Source: Kineosporia babensis (GTDB lineage Bacteria > Actinomycetota > Actinomycetes > Actinomycetales > Kineosporiaceae). From it: a stretch of DNA of 64,000 bases. The stretch is taken from NCBI RefSeq assembly GCF_021129305.1, contig NZ_JAJOMB010000005.1:62001-126000 (forward strand), written 5' to 3'. Below are positions 16,003 to 24,509 of this stretch, one piece after another (positions within the stretch are counted from its first letter, which is position 1; each line of letters begins with the position of its first letter). The notes beneath the pieces were generated by a model. That model was not told where the DNA came from and did not search any database. It was given only the letters and a program-made list of their open reading frames with translations. Both the position numbers and the translations under genes were made by a program.

Positions 16003-17016
16003 CTAGGTGCGACGCCATCCGATCGGAGCAGCCGACGGCTGCGGCAGCCCGTCCACCGCGCGTTCCAGCCGGGCCCGCCACCAGGCACGACGTACCGGGT
16101 CGGACATCTGCACCGAAGCCAGCGCAGCTGCGTCGGGAACCAGCGCTGCACCCGGGACCCGGATGAAACCCTTTTGGGGGCGCAGCGATTCGCCGGGCGC
16201 AACCACGTCCTCGCGGAACAGCGAGACGGTGCCCAGCCCGCAGGCGAACGGTAGTTCCGGAAGAGCTGCCGCCAGCGCCACCTGGGCGGCCAGACCCACG
16301 CTGGTCTCCAGCGCGGACGAGACCACGCAGGGCAGCCCGGTCGATTCGGCCACCTCCAGCGCGCGGCGCACACCGCCCAGTGGGGTGCACTTGATCACCG
16401 CGACGTCGGCGGCCTCGCCCAGCGGCACCCGGGTCGGGTCCGCCGCCTGCCGAATCGACTCGTCCGCGGCGATCCGCACATCCACCCGGCGGCGCACCTC
16501 GGCCAGTTCCTCCACCGTGCGGCAGGGCTGCTCCGCGTACTCCAGCTCGCCGGCGGCCCTGACCAGCTGCCGGAGCGCCCGCACCGCCTGATCCGCGTCC
16601 CAGCGCGTGTTCGCGTCCACCCGGATCGCACCGCCCGGGCCCAGCGCCGAGCGCACCGCCTCGATCCGGGCCACGTCCTCGGCCAGAGAGTCCGGCCGCT
16701 CCGCCACCTTCACCTTCGCGGTGGCGCAGCCGGAGGCGAGCACCAGTTCGACCGCCCGCTCGGGGCTGACCGCGGGCACGATGCAGTTCACCGGGATGTC
16801 CTGCCGCAACGGCGCCGGCCAGCCGACGGTGCAGGCCTCTACCGCGGTCGCCAGCCAGCGGGCGGCCACCGTGTCGTCGTACTCGGGGAACGGGCAGAAC
16901 TCGCCCCAGCCGACCGGGCCGGAGAGCAGGACGCCCTCCCGGACCGTGATGCCTCGGAACCGGTCGGTCATCCCGATCGCGTAGGGCACCACCTGCACGT
17001 CCGTCTCTGCCGTCAC
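16003..17016 (-). CDS. menC: o-Succinylbenzoate synthase MenC (menaquinone biosynthesis)
   Basis: 337 residues, enolase superfamily. MenC dehydrates SHCHC to o-succinylbenzoate. The TIM-barrel catalytic set is visible: TAKVKVAE (paired Lys near residue 100), RVDANTRWD (Asp), LEYAEQPC (Glu), IAADESIRQ (Asp/Glu) and VIKCTPLGGV (general base Lys), with the actinobacterial VVSSALETSVG motif. It starts at GTG 17016 with no Shine-Dalgarno but a TAATCT box six bases upstream, suggesting a leaderless mRNA. It stands alone here; no other men genes are in the window. Confidence 0.93.
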   Translation of the reverse strand: MTAETDVQVVPYAIGMTDRFRGITVREGVLLSGPVGWGEFCPFPEYDDTVAARWLATAVEACTVGWPAPLRQDIPVNCIVPAVSPERAVELVLASGCATAKVKVAERPDSLAEDVARIEAVRSALGPGGAIRVDANTRWDADQAVRALRQLVRAAGELEYAEQPCRTVEELAEVRRRVDVRIAADESIRQAADPTRVPLGEAADVAVIKCTPLGGVRRALEVAESTGLPCVVSSALETSVGLAAQVALAAALPELPFACGLGTVSLFREDVVAPGESLRPQKGFIRVPGAALVPDAAALASVQMSDPVRRAWWRARLERAVDGLPQPSAAPIGWRRT

Positions 17017-17022
17017 CTGGGC

Positions 17023-17028
17023 AGATTA
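17023..17028 (-). promoter_or_regulatory. -10 box for a leaderless menC transcript
   Basis: TAATCT on the minus strand ends six bases before the menC GTG, placing the transcription start at or next to the start codon. No ribosome site is present. Confidence 0.45.
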
Positions 17029-17125
17029 CGCCCGCCGCAAGACTGTCGGTGCGCCCGCGTAGGGTGGCGGTCAGTGGTGAGGAGAGCAGGATGAAGGCTG
17101 CGGCAGAACAGGTGGTGGAGCAGGC

Positions 17126-17896
17126 ATGGTCCATGTAGTGCTCACCGTCTGGGGCGTGTCACTCGCCCGGGTGCCCTCGGCCCTGCTCAGGATGGGGCTG
17201 GACCGCTTTCTCCTGCGGTCCGTGCCGGGTCTGCGCTTCGCCAAACTGCTCGGTACCGGTGACGGCCGCACCTTCACCCTGCGCGACGCCGACCCCTGTC
17301 ACTGGGGTTTGCTCACCGTGTGGGAAAACCCTGATCAGGCAGCCGCCTTCAGCTCGAGCCGAGTGCACCGGAGGTGGAACGACATCGCCTCCGAGCGCCT
17401 GGAGATCACGATGAGCCCTCTTTCCAGCAGAGGACGCTGGGCCCGGACCGAACCGTTCGGCTCACCGGCTGCTGCGAAGGCCGAAACCGGCACTGCGGTG
17501 GCCTCGATCACCCGGGCTCGCCTGCGGCCCAGCCGGGCACTGTCGTTCTGGAGAGCGGTACCACCGGTCTCCGGCGAACTGGCCACGGTCGACGGCCTGC
17601 AACTGGCGCTCGGCATCGGGGAAGCCCCGATCGGCCTGCAGGGAACGTTCTCGCTGTGGGAATCGTCCGCCGCCCTGAACGATTTCGCCTATCGCCGGGC
17701 CGCTCACGTCGACGTCGTACGCCGCACCGGCCCCGAGCGCTGGTACTCGGAAGAGCTTTTCGCCCGGTTCGCCGTGCACTCGGTCACCGGCACCCTCGGC
17801 AGGTTCCGGAGCGATCCGGCGCTTGTCACGGCGCCGGTTCCGGGTGAGCCGCACCCTAGGATGACCGCAGACCCGAGCAGGCGGTGGGAGAAGTGA
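17126..17896 (+). CDS. CrtA-like (spheroidene monooxygenase family) protein
   Basis: 256 residues. CrtA enzymes insert keto groups at C-2 of acyclic carotenoids. The protein has LRFAKLLGTGDGRTFTLRDADPCHWGLLTVW and SGELATVDGLQLALGIGEAPIGLQGTFSLWES, two related halves typical of this heme-dependent family, and an alpha/beta ferredoxin-like pattern. GGTGGAG precedes the ATG. It opens a four-gene run in which each later gene starts on or next to the previous stop (GTGA to the cruF-like gene). The assignment as a carotenoid oxygenase rests on family pattern plus context; the substrate is inferred. Confidence 0.78.
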   Translation: MVHVVLTVWGVSLARVPSALLRMGLDRFLLRSVPGLRFAKLLGTGDGRTFTLRDADPCHWGLLTVWENPDQAAAFSSSRVHRRWNDIASERLEITMSPLSSRGRWARTEPFGSPAAAKAETGTAVASITRARLRPSRALSFWRAVPPVSGELATVDGLQLALGIGEAPIGLQGTFSLWESSAALNDFAYRRAAHVDVVRRTGPERWYSEELFARFAVHSVTGTLGRFRSDPALVTAPVPGEPHPRMTADPSRRWEK

Positions 17897-18945
17897 GCAG
17901 ACAGCCGACCGGGCCGAGCCCGGCCGAGGCGGCATCCGTCCGGTCCGGACAGCAAGGCCGGGCCGGACAGCAAGGCCGGGCCGGACAGCAAGGCCGGGCC
18001 GGACAGCAAGGCCGGGCCGCAACCGCGGTCCTCAGATCGGAGCAGGTGGCCATCACCAGGAACCGCGATCTTCCTTCTCGCGCGGTGATCGTGCTGGTGG
18101 CCGCCGGTATCCTCACTCAGATCAGCTATCCGCTCACCTCCGGCGAGGCGCTGCGGGCGGTCACCGTGATCAGCGTGCTGCTGCTGACCTCGGCCGGGCT
18201 GCTGCACGCGGCCCTGCGCTGGAACATCCCGCGGGCGATGGTGCTGTTCCTGGTGGCCGGTGGGATCGGGCTGCTGGCCGAGACAGTCGGCGTGAAGACC
18301 GGCTACCCGTTCGGTGAGTACCTCTACACCGAGCGGCTGGGCCTGCAGCTCGTCGGCGTACCGGTGCTGGTGCCGATCGCCTGGACGATGATCGCCTACC
18401 CCGCGCTCCTTCTCGGGCGGAGGCTGGCCACCGGCGCCGACGGCACCCCGAACCGGTTGCGCACGATCCTGTTCGGCGGGATCACCCTGGCTTCGTGGGA
18501 CCTGTACCTCGACCCGCAGATGATTGCCCAGGACGCCTGGCGTTTCGCCGATCCGACGCCGAACCTGCCCGGTGTTCCCGGCATCCCGCTGACCAACTAT
18601 GCGGGCTGGGTGCTGGTCTCGCTGGTGATGATCGCGGCACTGGACCGGGCGCTGCCGGTCCGCCCCACCCGCCGGGCCGACTGGGAGTGGCCTGCGGCCG
18701 CGGTGCTGGCCTGGACCTGGATCGGTTCGGCGGTAGGCAATCTGGTGTTCTTCGGACGTCCTTGGGTGGCGTTGTACGGCGGGCTGGTGATGGGCCTCAC
18801 CGTGCTCCCCTATCTGCGTCGGCTGGCCGCGGCCACCAGAGCGGAACAGGATGCGCTCGCTGCCGCCTCCGGGCCGGCCCCGGGCGGTCAGGACGATCCG
18901 GACGGTGTAGGCGCAGCATCGGCGCAGAACGGTGGGGAACGGTGA
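17893..18945 (+). CDS. cruF: Carotenoid biosynthesis protein, CruF-like hydratase (DUF422)
   Basis: 350 residues, about seven membrane helices. CruF-type enzymes add water across the C-1,2 double bond of acyclic carotenoid ends. Family marks include TGYPFGEYLYTERLG, TLASWDLYLDPQMIAQDAW and NLVFFGRPWVALYGG. The GTG at 17893 overlaps the upstream stop (GTGA) with GGGAG in front; a GTG at 17884 is also possible. Residues after position 15 contain four GQQGRA repeats from a perfect 18-bp tandem array, an odd soluble N-terminal extension. A GT2 enzyme follows with GTGA overlap, the cruF-cruG arrangement known from cyanobacteria. Confidence 0.85.
   Translation: MSRQPTGPSPAEAASVRSGQQGRAGQQGRAGQQGRAGQQGRAATAVLRSEQVAITRNRDLPSRAVIVLVAAGILTQISYPLTSGEALRAVTVISVLLLTSAGLLHAALRWNIPRAMVLFLVAGGIGLLAETVGVKTGYPFGEYLYTERLGLQLVGVPVLVPIAWTMIAYPALLLGRRLATGADGTPNRLRTILFGGITLASWDLYLDPQMIAQDAWRFADPTPNLPGVPGIPLTNYAGWVLVSLVMIAALDRALPVRPTRRADWEWPAAAVLAWTWIGSAVGNLVFFGRPWVALYGGLVMGLTVLPYLRRLAAATRAEQDALAAASGPAPGGQDDPDGVGAASAQNGGER
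17947..18018 (+). repeat. Four perfect 18-bp tandem repeats in the cruF-like gene
   Basis: The 18-base unit GGACAGCAAGGCCGGGCC occurs four times without mismatch at 17947, 17965, 17983 and 18001. Each copy encodes GQQGRA in the N-terminal extension. Perfect identity suggests recent slippage expansion, so copy number may vary between strains. Confidence 0.95.
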
Positions 18946-20207
18946 CCGGACGGGGGAACGCGGCAGCCATGCGGGCAGATGCACGATCCGGACGTTCGGG
19001 CCGAGAAGCAGCCCGGCGCAGGCGGGACACAGCTCACCCTGAACGGGGAGCAGCCGCTCGCATCTGGCGTGGACTGGTCCGCACCGGAAGCCTGGCCGCG
19101 GTCGGGCTGACCATCCATTCCGTGCTGAATCTGCGGGCTCTGCGCCGGCCCAGCCATGATCCGGCCGAGATCGGCGAACGCGTCACCGTGCTGCTCCCGG
19201 TCCGGAACGAGGCCGATCGGGTCGCGCCCGGCCTGGCTTCTCTGCTCGACCAGATCCGGGTGCCCGACCTGGAGATCCTCGTCATCGACGACGGTTCCAC
19301 CGACGGTACGGCCGAAGTCGTGCGCCAGACCGCCGCCGGTGATCCCCGGGTCCGGCTGATCGAGGCCGGCGAACCTACGGCCGGGTGGCTGGGCAAGCCC
19401 CACGCCTGTGCCACCGGGGCGCAGGCCGCCACCGGATCGGTACTCGTCTTCGTGGATGCCGACGTCCGGTTCGCGCCGCACGCCCTGGCCGCCGCCGTAG
19501 ACCTGCTCAGAACTTCTCAGCTGCAACTGGTCTCGCCCTACCCTCGGCAGCTCACCGTCAGCGCCGGCGAGCGTCTGGTCCAGCCTCTGCTGCAGTGGTC
19601 CTGGCTCACCACGCTGCCGCTGAATCTGGCCGAGCGTTCGCCGAAGCCCAGCCTGAGCGCCGCGAACGGCCAGTTCCTGGTGGTCGACGCCGATGCCTAC
19701 CGCAACAGCGGTGGGCATTCCGCGCAGTCCGTGCGCGGCGCGGTGCTGGAAGACATCGCTCTGCTGCGGGCGGTGAAGGCCGCCGGCGGCAAGGGTGGCG
19801 TGGTCGACGGCACGCAGCTCGCGGTCTGCCGGATGTACGGCGACTGGCCGCAGCTGAGCAACGGTTACGCCAAGTCGCTCTGGTCGGCCTTCGGCTCCAA
19901 GGCCGGCGCCGGTGCCGTGGTCGCCGGGCTCGGGGTGGTCTACCTGGTTCCCCCGGTGGCCGCGCTCACCGGTTCGCTCACCGGCCTCAGCGGCTACCTG
20001 GCCGGGGTGCTCGGTCGTTACCTGGTGGCCGAGCGCACCGGTGGCCGTTCCCTGCCCGACGCTTTCGCGCACCCGGCCTCGATCGCGGTGTTCGGCTGGC
20101 TGGTCGCCCGGTCCGTCAACGCCCGCAGCCGCGGGCAGCTGACCTGGCGGGGCAGGCCGATCGGGGCCGCCGTGGTGGACCCCACCGGCCCGGCTCAGGG
20201 GCGCTGA
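18942..20207 (+). CDS. Family 2 glycosyltransferase, CruG-like (carotenoid glycosylation)
   Basis: 421 residues. The GT-A fold is clear: VTVLLPVRNEADRVAPGLASL, ILVIDDGSTDGTAE, the VFVDADVRF metal-binding DxD region and a SAANGQFLVVDADAY block, followed by VLEDIALLRAVK. Two or three hydrophobic segments near the C-terminus suggest membrane association. The GTG at 18942 overlaps the cruF-like stop (GTGA) after GGTGGGGAA. Basic residues dominate the first 45 positions. Paired with a CruF-like hydratase, it likely glycosylates the introduced hydroxyl; sugar and position cannot be told. Confidence 0.85.
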   Translation: MTGRGNAAAMRADARSGRSGREAARRRRDTAHPERGAAARIWRGLVRTGSLAAVGLTIHSVLNLRALRRPSHDPAEIGERVTVLLPVRNEADRVAPGLASLLDQIRVPDLEILVIDDGSTDGTAEVVRQTAAGDPRVRLIEAGEPTAGWLGKPHACATGAQAATGSVLVFVDADVRFAPHALAAAVDLLRTSQLQLVSPYPRQLTVSAGERLVQPLLQWSWLTTLPLNLAERSPKPSLSAANGQFLVVDADAYRNSGGHSAQSVRGAVLEDIALLRAVKAAGGKGGVVDGTQLAVCRMYGDWPQLSNGYAKSLWSAFGSKAGAGAVVAGLGVVYLVPPVAALTGSLTGLSGYLAGVLGRYLVAERTGGRSLPDAFAHPASIAVFGWLVARSVNARSRGQLTWRGRPIGAAVVDPTGPAQGR

Positions 20208-20210
20208 CAC

Positions 20211-21710
20211 GTGGCCAGGATCATCGTGGTCGGGGCCGGCCTCGGCGGGCTCTCGGCCGCGGCCCGGCTCGGGGCGCTGGGTCATCAGGTCACCGTGCTC
20301 GAACAGGCCGCGCAGGTCGGGGGCAAGCTCGGGCTCCTGCGCCGCGACGGTTTCGGCTTCGACACCGGCCCCAGTCTGCTCACCCTGCCCGCCGTCTACC
20401 GGGACCTGTTCCTGAAGACCGGTAAGCCGCTGGAGACCGAACTCGAACTGGTTCCGCTCGATCCGACCTGCCACTACCGGTTCCCGAGCGGCCTCGAACT
20501 CGACATTCCGAACGACGGCCCGGCCGGGGTCTCCCGCGCCTGGTCCGCGGCGCTCGGTGCCAAGGCCGGGCAGGACTGGACGGCCTTCCATCGCCGGGCC
20601 GCCCAGATCTGGGACCTGACCCGTGACCCGTTTCTCGAGTCACCGCTGAACGGTGTCCGCACGCTGCTCGGCCTGGCCCGCAACCCGGCCGACGTCCGCA
20701 CCGTCGCGCCCTGGCTCAGTCTTCGCGGGCTCGGCCGCAAGTACCTGAGCGCACCCGAGCAACGCATGTTCCTGGATCGCTACGCCACCTACACCGGTTC
20801 CGATCCTCGCCGGGCTCCGGCCGCGCTCGCCACGATCCCTTTCGTGGAGCACTCTTTCGGCGCCTGGTACATCCCTGGTGGGCTGTGGCAGCTCGGCGCC
20901 GCCATCACCGACCGAGCGCTCTCGCACGGCGTCAAGATCCGGACCTCGGAACCGGTCGCGAAGGTGCTGGCCGATCCCAAGGTCGAAGGTGTCCGGCTGG
21001 AAAGTGGCGAGGTGCTGCCGGCCGACGTCGTCGTGTCCGGCGTCGAAGCCGCCCATCTCTACCGGGATCTGCTGCCCGGCCCCGAGGGCCGCGGAGGCCG
21101 CCGGGTCATTGACAAGGCAGCGCCCTCGCTGTCCGGATTCGTCATGCTTCTGGCGTTGCGCGGGCGCACCCCCGGTCTGAGGCATCACACCGTGCTCTTC
21201 CCCGGCGACTATGACGCCGAGTTCGACCACGTCTTCGGCACCGGCGCTCAGGCCGGAACCCCTGCACCGGTAACGGATCCCACCGTGTACATCAGCGCGC
21301 CCGACGATCCGCAACTGCGCCCCGACAATGATCACGAGGCCTGGTTCGTCCTCGTCAACGCCCCTCGTCACGACCCGGCCACAGGGATGAACTGGGACGC
21401 CCCCGATCTCGCCGAGTCCTACGCCACGAAGATCCTCGACATCATGGCCCGCCGCGGCCTGGACGTGCGCGAACGCCTGCTCTGGAAGGAGATCCGAACC
21501 CCGGCCGACCTGGAGCGCGACACCCGCTCGACCGGAGGCGCGATCTACGGCTCCAGCAGCAACGGTGCTCGCTCCGCCTTCCTGCGCCCGGCCAACCGCA
21601 GCCCGATTCCCGGGCTCTTCCTGGTCGGCGGATCATCGCACCCGGGCGGCGGGCTACCCCTGGTCGGGTTGTCGGCCGCCATCGTCGCCGATCTCGTAGG
21701 CAAGGCCTGA
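20211..21710 (+). CDS. CrtI-family carotenoid desaturase/oxidase (CrtD-like)
   Basis: 499 residues. FAD-dependent phytoene desaturase family: the dinucleotide-binding motif IIVVGAGLGGLSAAARL, then GGKLGLLRRDGFGFDTGPSLLTLP, and the C-terminal GLFLVGGSSHPGGGLPLVGLSAAIVADL. This is the second CrtI-type enzyme of the window. Next to the hydratase, monooxygenase and GT2 it probably desaturates the C-3,4 bond of a hydroxylated or hydrated carotenoid, as CrtD does, while the copy at 25781 makes lycopene-type products from phytoene. The GTG at 20211 is 3 bases past the previous stop. Confidence 0.87.
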   Translation: MARIIVVGAGLGGLSAAARLGALGHQVTVLEQAAQVGGKLGLLRRDGFGFDTGPSLLTLPAVYRDLFLKTGKPLETELELVPLDPTCHYRFPSGLELDIPNDGPAGVSRAWSAALGAKAGQDWTAFHRRAAQIWDLTRDPFLESPLNGVRTLLGLARNPADVRTVAPWLSLRGLGRKYLSAPEQRMFLDRYATYTGSDPRRAPAALATIPFVEHSFGAWYIPGGLWQLGAAITDRALSHGVKIRTSEPVAKVLADPKVEGVRLESGEVLPADVVVSGVEAAHLYRDLLPGPEGRGGRRVIDKAAPSLSGFVMLLALRGRTPGLRHHTVLFPGDYDAEFDHVFGTGAQAGTPAPVTDPTVYISAPDDPQLRPDNDHEAWFVLVNAPRHDPATGMNWDAPDLAESYATKILDIMARRGLDVRERLLWKEIRTPADLERDTRSTGGAIYGSSSNGARSAFLRPANRSPIPGLFLVGGSSHPGGGLPLVGLSAAIVADLVGKA

Positions 21711-21770
21711 GCAGCACAAAACCCGCCGAACTTCGGCGACTCAATCACCGTGTGGTCCCCCGACGTCAGA

Positions 21771-22643
21771 TCACCTCCGGCCCAGAACCGCCAGAGCAAC
21801 ATCGTCCGGCGTCTCGGCCGTACCGATCGCCCGGATCACCGCCTCGACCGAACCCACCCGGGCCAGTTCCTCAGCCAGGTCCACCAGCCCGGGCCGATCC
21901 CCGAAGCGGCCGGTGAGCAGCACCATCAGAGTCTGCGCCACCCCCTCCTCACGGCCCTGGCTGCGCCCCCGCTCCTGCAACGCCCGGCCGACCTCGGTGC
22001 CCTCGTAGAAGTGCACGACCTCGTCGATGCTCACACCCAGCTCCTTCCCGATGTTGTCGATGGTAGTGCGACTGAGCGTAATCCCGGCCAGCGTCACGGC
22101 GGCTTCGTAGAGACCGCCCTGCCGTTCCTCAGGCTGCTTCCGGATCAGCTCGATCGTGTCGGCGAACCGCCGGCTCCGCTCACCCTCGCTGCCGCGGGCA
22201 AGCACTGCCAGGGGTGCGAGGTCAGGCACCGCAATGAGCCGGTCCGGGTCAGCCTCGCGCAGGTAGATCGTGCGAAGGCCGAGCTGGAATCCGTTCTTCG
22301 GGTCATCGGGCGACTGAAGCCTTCCCTCACCCAGGACGATCGCGACCTGGGTGAGCTGCGTCCCCGGATACCGACGCATGACCTGAGCTCGGTAGGCCAC
22401 CATCCGGCCGCCCACGTCTGGGGTGGGGCGGCGCATGTATTCGACGTGCAGCATGTGTTTCGGCCCGATCCTGGCCATCAGGTCGGCGGTGAGCGACTCG
22501 GCCGGAAAGGTGCCGGGCAGGACCCTGGGCGCGATGTCCCACTTCACTTCGAGCCAGTCGCAGAAGGCCGGGAGATCACCTTCGACGAGGCGACGCATCA
22601 CCCGGTCGTAGATCGGGCCGGGCCGATCGGGTTCCTTCTTCAC
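21771..22643 (-). CDS. Rpn-like PD-(D/E)XK nuclease/transposase-related protein
   Basis: 290 residues. The layout recalls the Rpn (recombination-promoting nuclease, YhgA-like) family: WLEVKWDIAPRVLPGTFPAESLTADLMAR, then LHVEYMRRPTPDVGGRMVAYRAQVMRRY, where the Asp in TADL and Glu in VEYM fit the PD-(D/E)XK core, followed by a helical, charged C-terminus (GRALQERGRSQGREEG) and a Glu-rich end. The usual HVEHQS-type motif is altered. It interrupts the carotenoid genes on the opposite strand and has no partner gene, target repeats or inverted ends nearby. Transposition function is doubtful. Confidence 0.65.
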   Translation of the reverse strand: MKKEPDRPGPIYDRVMRRLVEGDLPAFCDWLEVKWDIAPRVLPGTFPAESLTADLMARIGPKHMLHVEYMRRPTPDVGGRMVAYRAQVMRRYPGTQLTQVAIVLGEGRLQSPDDPKNGFQLGLRTIYLREADPDRLIAVPDLAPLAVLARGSEGERSRRFADTIELIRKQPEERQGGLYEAAVTLAGITLSRTTIDNIGKELGVSIDEVVHFYEGTEVGRALQERGRSQGREEGVAQTLMVLLTGRFGDRPGLVDLAEELARVGSVEAVIRAIGTAETPDDVALAVLGRR

Positions 22644-22734
22644 GAAACCGACACTGGCCGAAGCGGACCCGCAGAATCAGCTCAGCGGTCGGCCCTGTGG
22701 GCAAAGCCCACTATCCACAGGCCCAGGACAGGCC

Positions 22735-23376
22735 CTAAGAACGCCGGACGACCACCAGTAACTGCAGCAGCCCCAGCGCGCCGGTCACCGTCAGCACCAC
22801 GCCGCCCACGAGCGCCCAATCCGGGGCGGACTCGGGATAGACCCCCGCGGACAGCACGAACATCGCCGAAACGAGCACCCGAGTAGGACGTTCGGAGACC
22901 GTGACAACCCCGATCGAGGTCATCCCCCGAGCCCGCGCCCACGACCGGACGCTCTCGTGCAGCAAGCCGGCAATCCCCCCGGCCAGGCACCAGAGCAGCG
23001 AACCACCGGCCAGCCAGAGACAGGCCGCGAAACATACTTCCGTCACCCGGTCGCACACCCGGTCCAGACGTCCGCCCAACCGAGAAACTCGCTGCGCCAG
23101 AACGGCAACCGCTCCGTCCAGCCCATCGAGCAGCGCCGACAAGCCGATCAGCGCGGCAGCCAGCAACGGCCAGCGGGCGCCTGCGCTCGCGGGCCACACA
23201 GCTGCAACTCCCACCGCCAGCCCGCCCAGAGTGATGGCGTTCGGTGGGATGCCCAGCCGGACCAGGGGTTTGGCCAGGAAGTAGACGAACCGCAGCCAGC
23301 CGCCGACCAGCCCGGTCGCAGCGGCGTTGCCGTGCAGCGCGGACCAGTCGTCGAAGTCGCCCTTGGGCTCACTCAT
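22735..23376 (-). CDS. CDP-alcohol phosphatidyltransferase family membrane protein, altered motif
   Basis: 213 residues, about five to six membrane helices. The CDP-alcohol phosphatidyltransferase signature D-x2-DG-x2-AR-x8-G-x3-D-x3-D is present as residues 84-109 with all four Asp and both Gly kept (D84, D87, G88, G101, D105, D109), but the Arg of the AR pair is Val92. Such enzymes transfer phospho-alcohols from CDP-diacylglycerol or related donors. Substrate unknown; the Arg loss may mean changed donor handling or reduced activity. The ATG at 23376 follows GGTTCTCGATG with weak ribosome pairing. A CTGTGG/CCACAG hairpin with an inner GGGC/GCCC stem lies past the stop. Confidence 0.8.
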   Translation of the reverse strand: MSEPKGDFDDWSALHGNAAATGLVGGWLRFVYFLAKPLVRLGIPPNAITLGGLAVGVAAVWPASAGARWPLLAAALIGLSALLDGLDGAVAVLAQRVSRLGGRLDRVCDRVTEVCFAACLWLAGGSLLWCLAGGIAGLLHESVRSWARARGMTSIGVVTVSERPTRVLVSAMFVLSAGVYPESAPDWALVGGVVLTVTGALGLLQLLVVVRRS

Positions 23377-23501
23377 CGAGAACCGAACCCTCGGTCACCA
23401 GCGAACGCCCACCACCGACGTCTGCCATTTGAACCTACGAACCCACGCGGTCAGACCGAAGCCGACCACAACGTCTGCCATTTCAAACCCGTGGGAACTC
23501 C

Positions 23502-24407
23502 TCAGACCCGCGCCGTGAGCCCCAGGGCATCCGCGACCTCGAGCGTCGCCGTGGAGCGGTTCATCGTGATGAAGTGCAGCCCGGGCGCCCCGCCGTCGAG
23601 CAGTTCCTGGCTCAGCTCGGTGGCGATCTCCACGCCCACCTGCCGCACCGCCGCCGGCTCGTCGGCCACCGCATGCAACCGCTGCACCACCTCGGCGGGC
23701 AGGGCCACCCCGGTCAGTTCGGCGATCCGCTCGACCTGGCGCACGTTCGTGACCGGCATGATCCCCGGAATGATCGGCATCGTGCAGCCCAGCGCGGCCG
23801 CCCGCTCGACCAGCTCGAAATACGTCTCCGGCCGGAAGAACATCTGGGTGATCGCGAACTGCGCGCCCGCCTCGGCCTTCATCGCCAGCACCCGGGCGTC
23901 GGCCTCCAGGTCGGCGCTGGCCGGGTGGATGTCGGGGAAGGCAGCCACCCCGACACTGAAGTTGCCCAGCTCACGCACCAGCTTGACCAGCTCGAGCGCG
24001 TAGCGCGGGCCGCCCGGGTGCTGCACCCACTCCGCCCGCGGCCCGCCCGCCGGATCCCCCCGGACCACCAGGACGTTCTTGACCCCGGCGGCCGCGTAGT
24101 CGGCGACCACCGCCCGCAGCTCCGCCGTGCTCGCGCCGACGCAGGTCAGGTGGGCCATCGGGGTCAGCGTGGTGTCCTGCGCGATGCGCTGGGTGACCCG
24201 GGTGGTGCGGTCCCGGCTGGAACCCCCGGCGCCGTAGGTGACCGAGACGAAGGTCGGGTTCAGCGGCTCGAGGCGGCGGATCGACTGCCAGAGAATCGCC
24301 TCGGCCTCGTCGGTCTTCGGCGGGAAGAACTCGAACGAGATCGAAGGACGCTTCGTCGCGATGAGTTCGTGCAGCTGCTCGTGCAGCGCCGGTCGGTCCT
24401 GAGGCAT
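23502..24407 (-). CDS. metF: Methylenetetrahydrofolate reductase MetF
   Basis: 301 residues, usual length for MetF. It reduces 5,10-methylene-THF to 5-methyl-THF with a flavin, feeding methionine synthesis. Motifs: SISFEFFPPKTDEAE near the N-terminus (catalytic Glu), FVSVTYGAGGSSRDRT, NVLVVRGDPAGG, and FAITQMFFRPETYFELV with the FMN/FAD-contacting segments of the TIM barrel. The ATG at 24407 has no ribosome site; TAAACT ends six bases upstream, suggesting leaderless translation. It is divergent from crtE, matching the Rv2172c/Rv2173 order in M. tuberculosis. Confidence 0.95.
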   Translation of the reverse strand: MPQDRPALHEQLHELIATKRPSISFEFFPPKTDEAEAILWQSIRRLEPLNPTFVSVTYGAGGSSRDRTTRVTQRIAQDTTLTPMAHLTCVGASTAELRAVVADYAAAGVKNVLVVRGDPAGGPRAEWVQHPGGPRYALELVKLVRELGNFSVGVAAFPDIHPASADLEADARVLAMKAEAGAQFAITQMFFRPETYFELVERAAALGCTMPIIPGIMPVTNVRQVERIAELTGVALPAEVVQRLHAVADEPAAVRQVGVEIATELSQELLDGGAPGLHFITMNRSTATLEVADALGLTARV

Positions 24408-24413
24408 ACGAAG

Positions 24414-24419
24414 AGTTTA
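24414..24419 (-). promoter_or_regulatory. -10 box for a leaderless metF transcript
   Basis: TAAACT on the minus strand ends six bases before the metF ATG; no Shine-Dalgarno is present. Confidence 0.45.
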
Positions 24420-24509
24420 GGGGTCACCCGGACCAATCCGTGGTGGCCTCGGCCCCGAACCCGGACCGGAACACCCGGCCATGTCACCAGTGCGAAGCAG
24501 GAGGAACCA

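Noticed and set aside
17947-18018. Tandem repeats in the cruF-like gene considered as a CRISPR or minisatellite insertion site
   Set aside because: No spacers; the repeats are in phase with the coding frame and sit inside a real gene.
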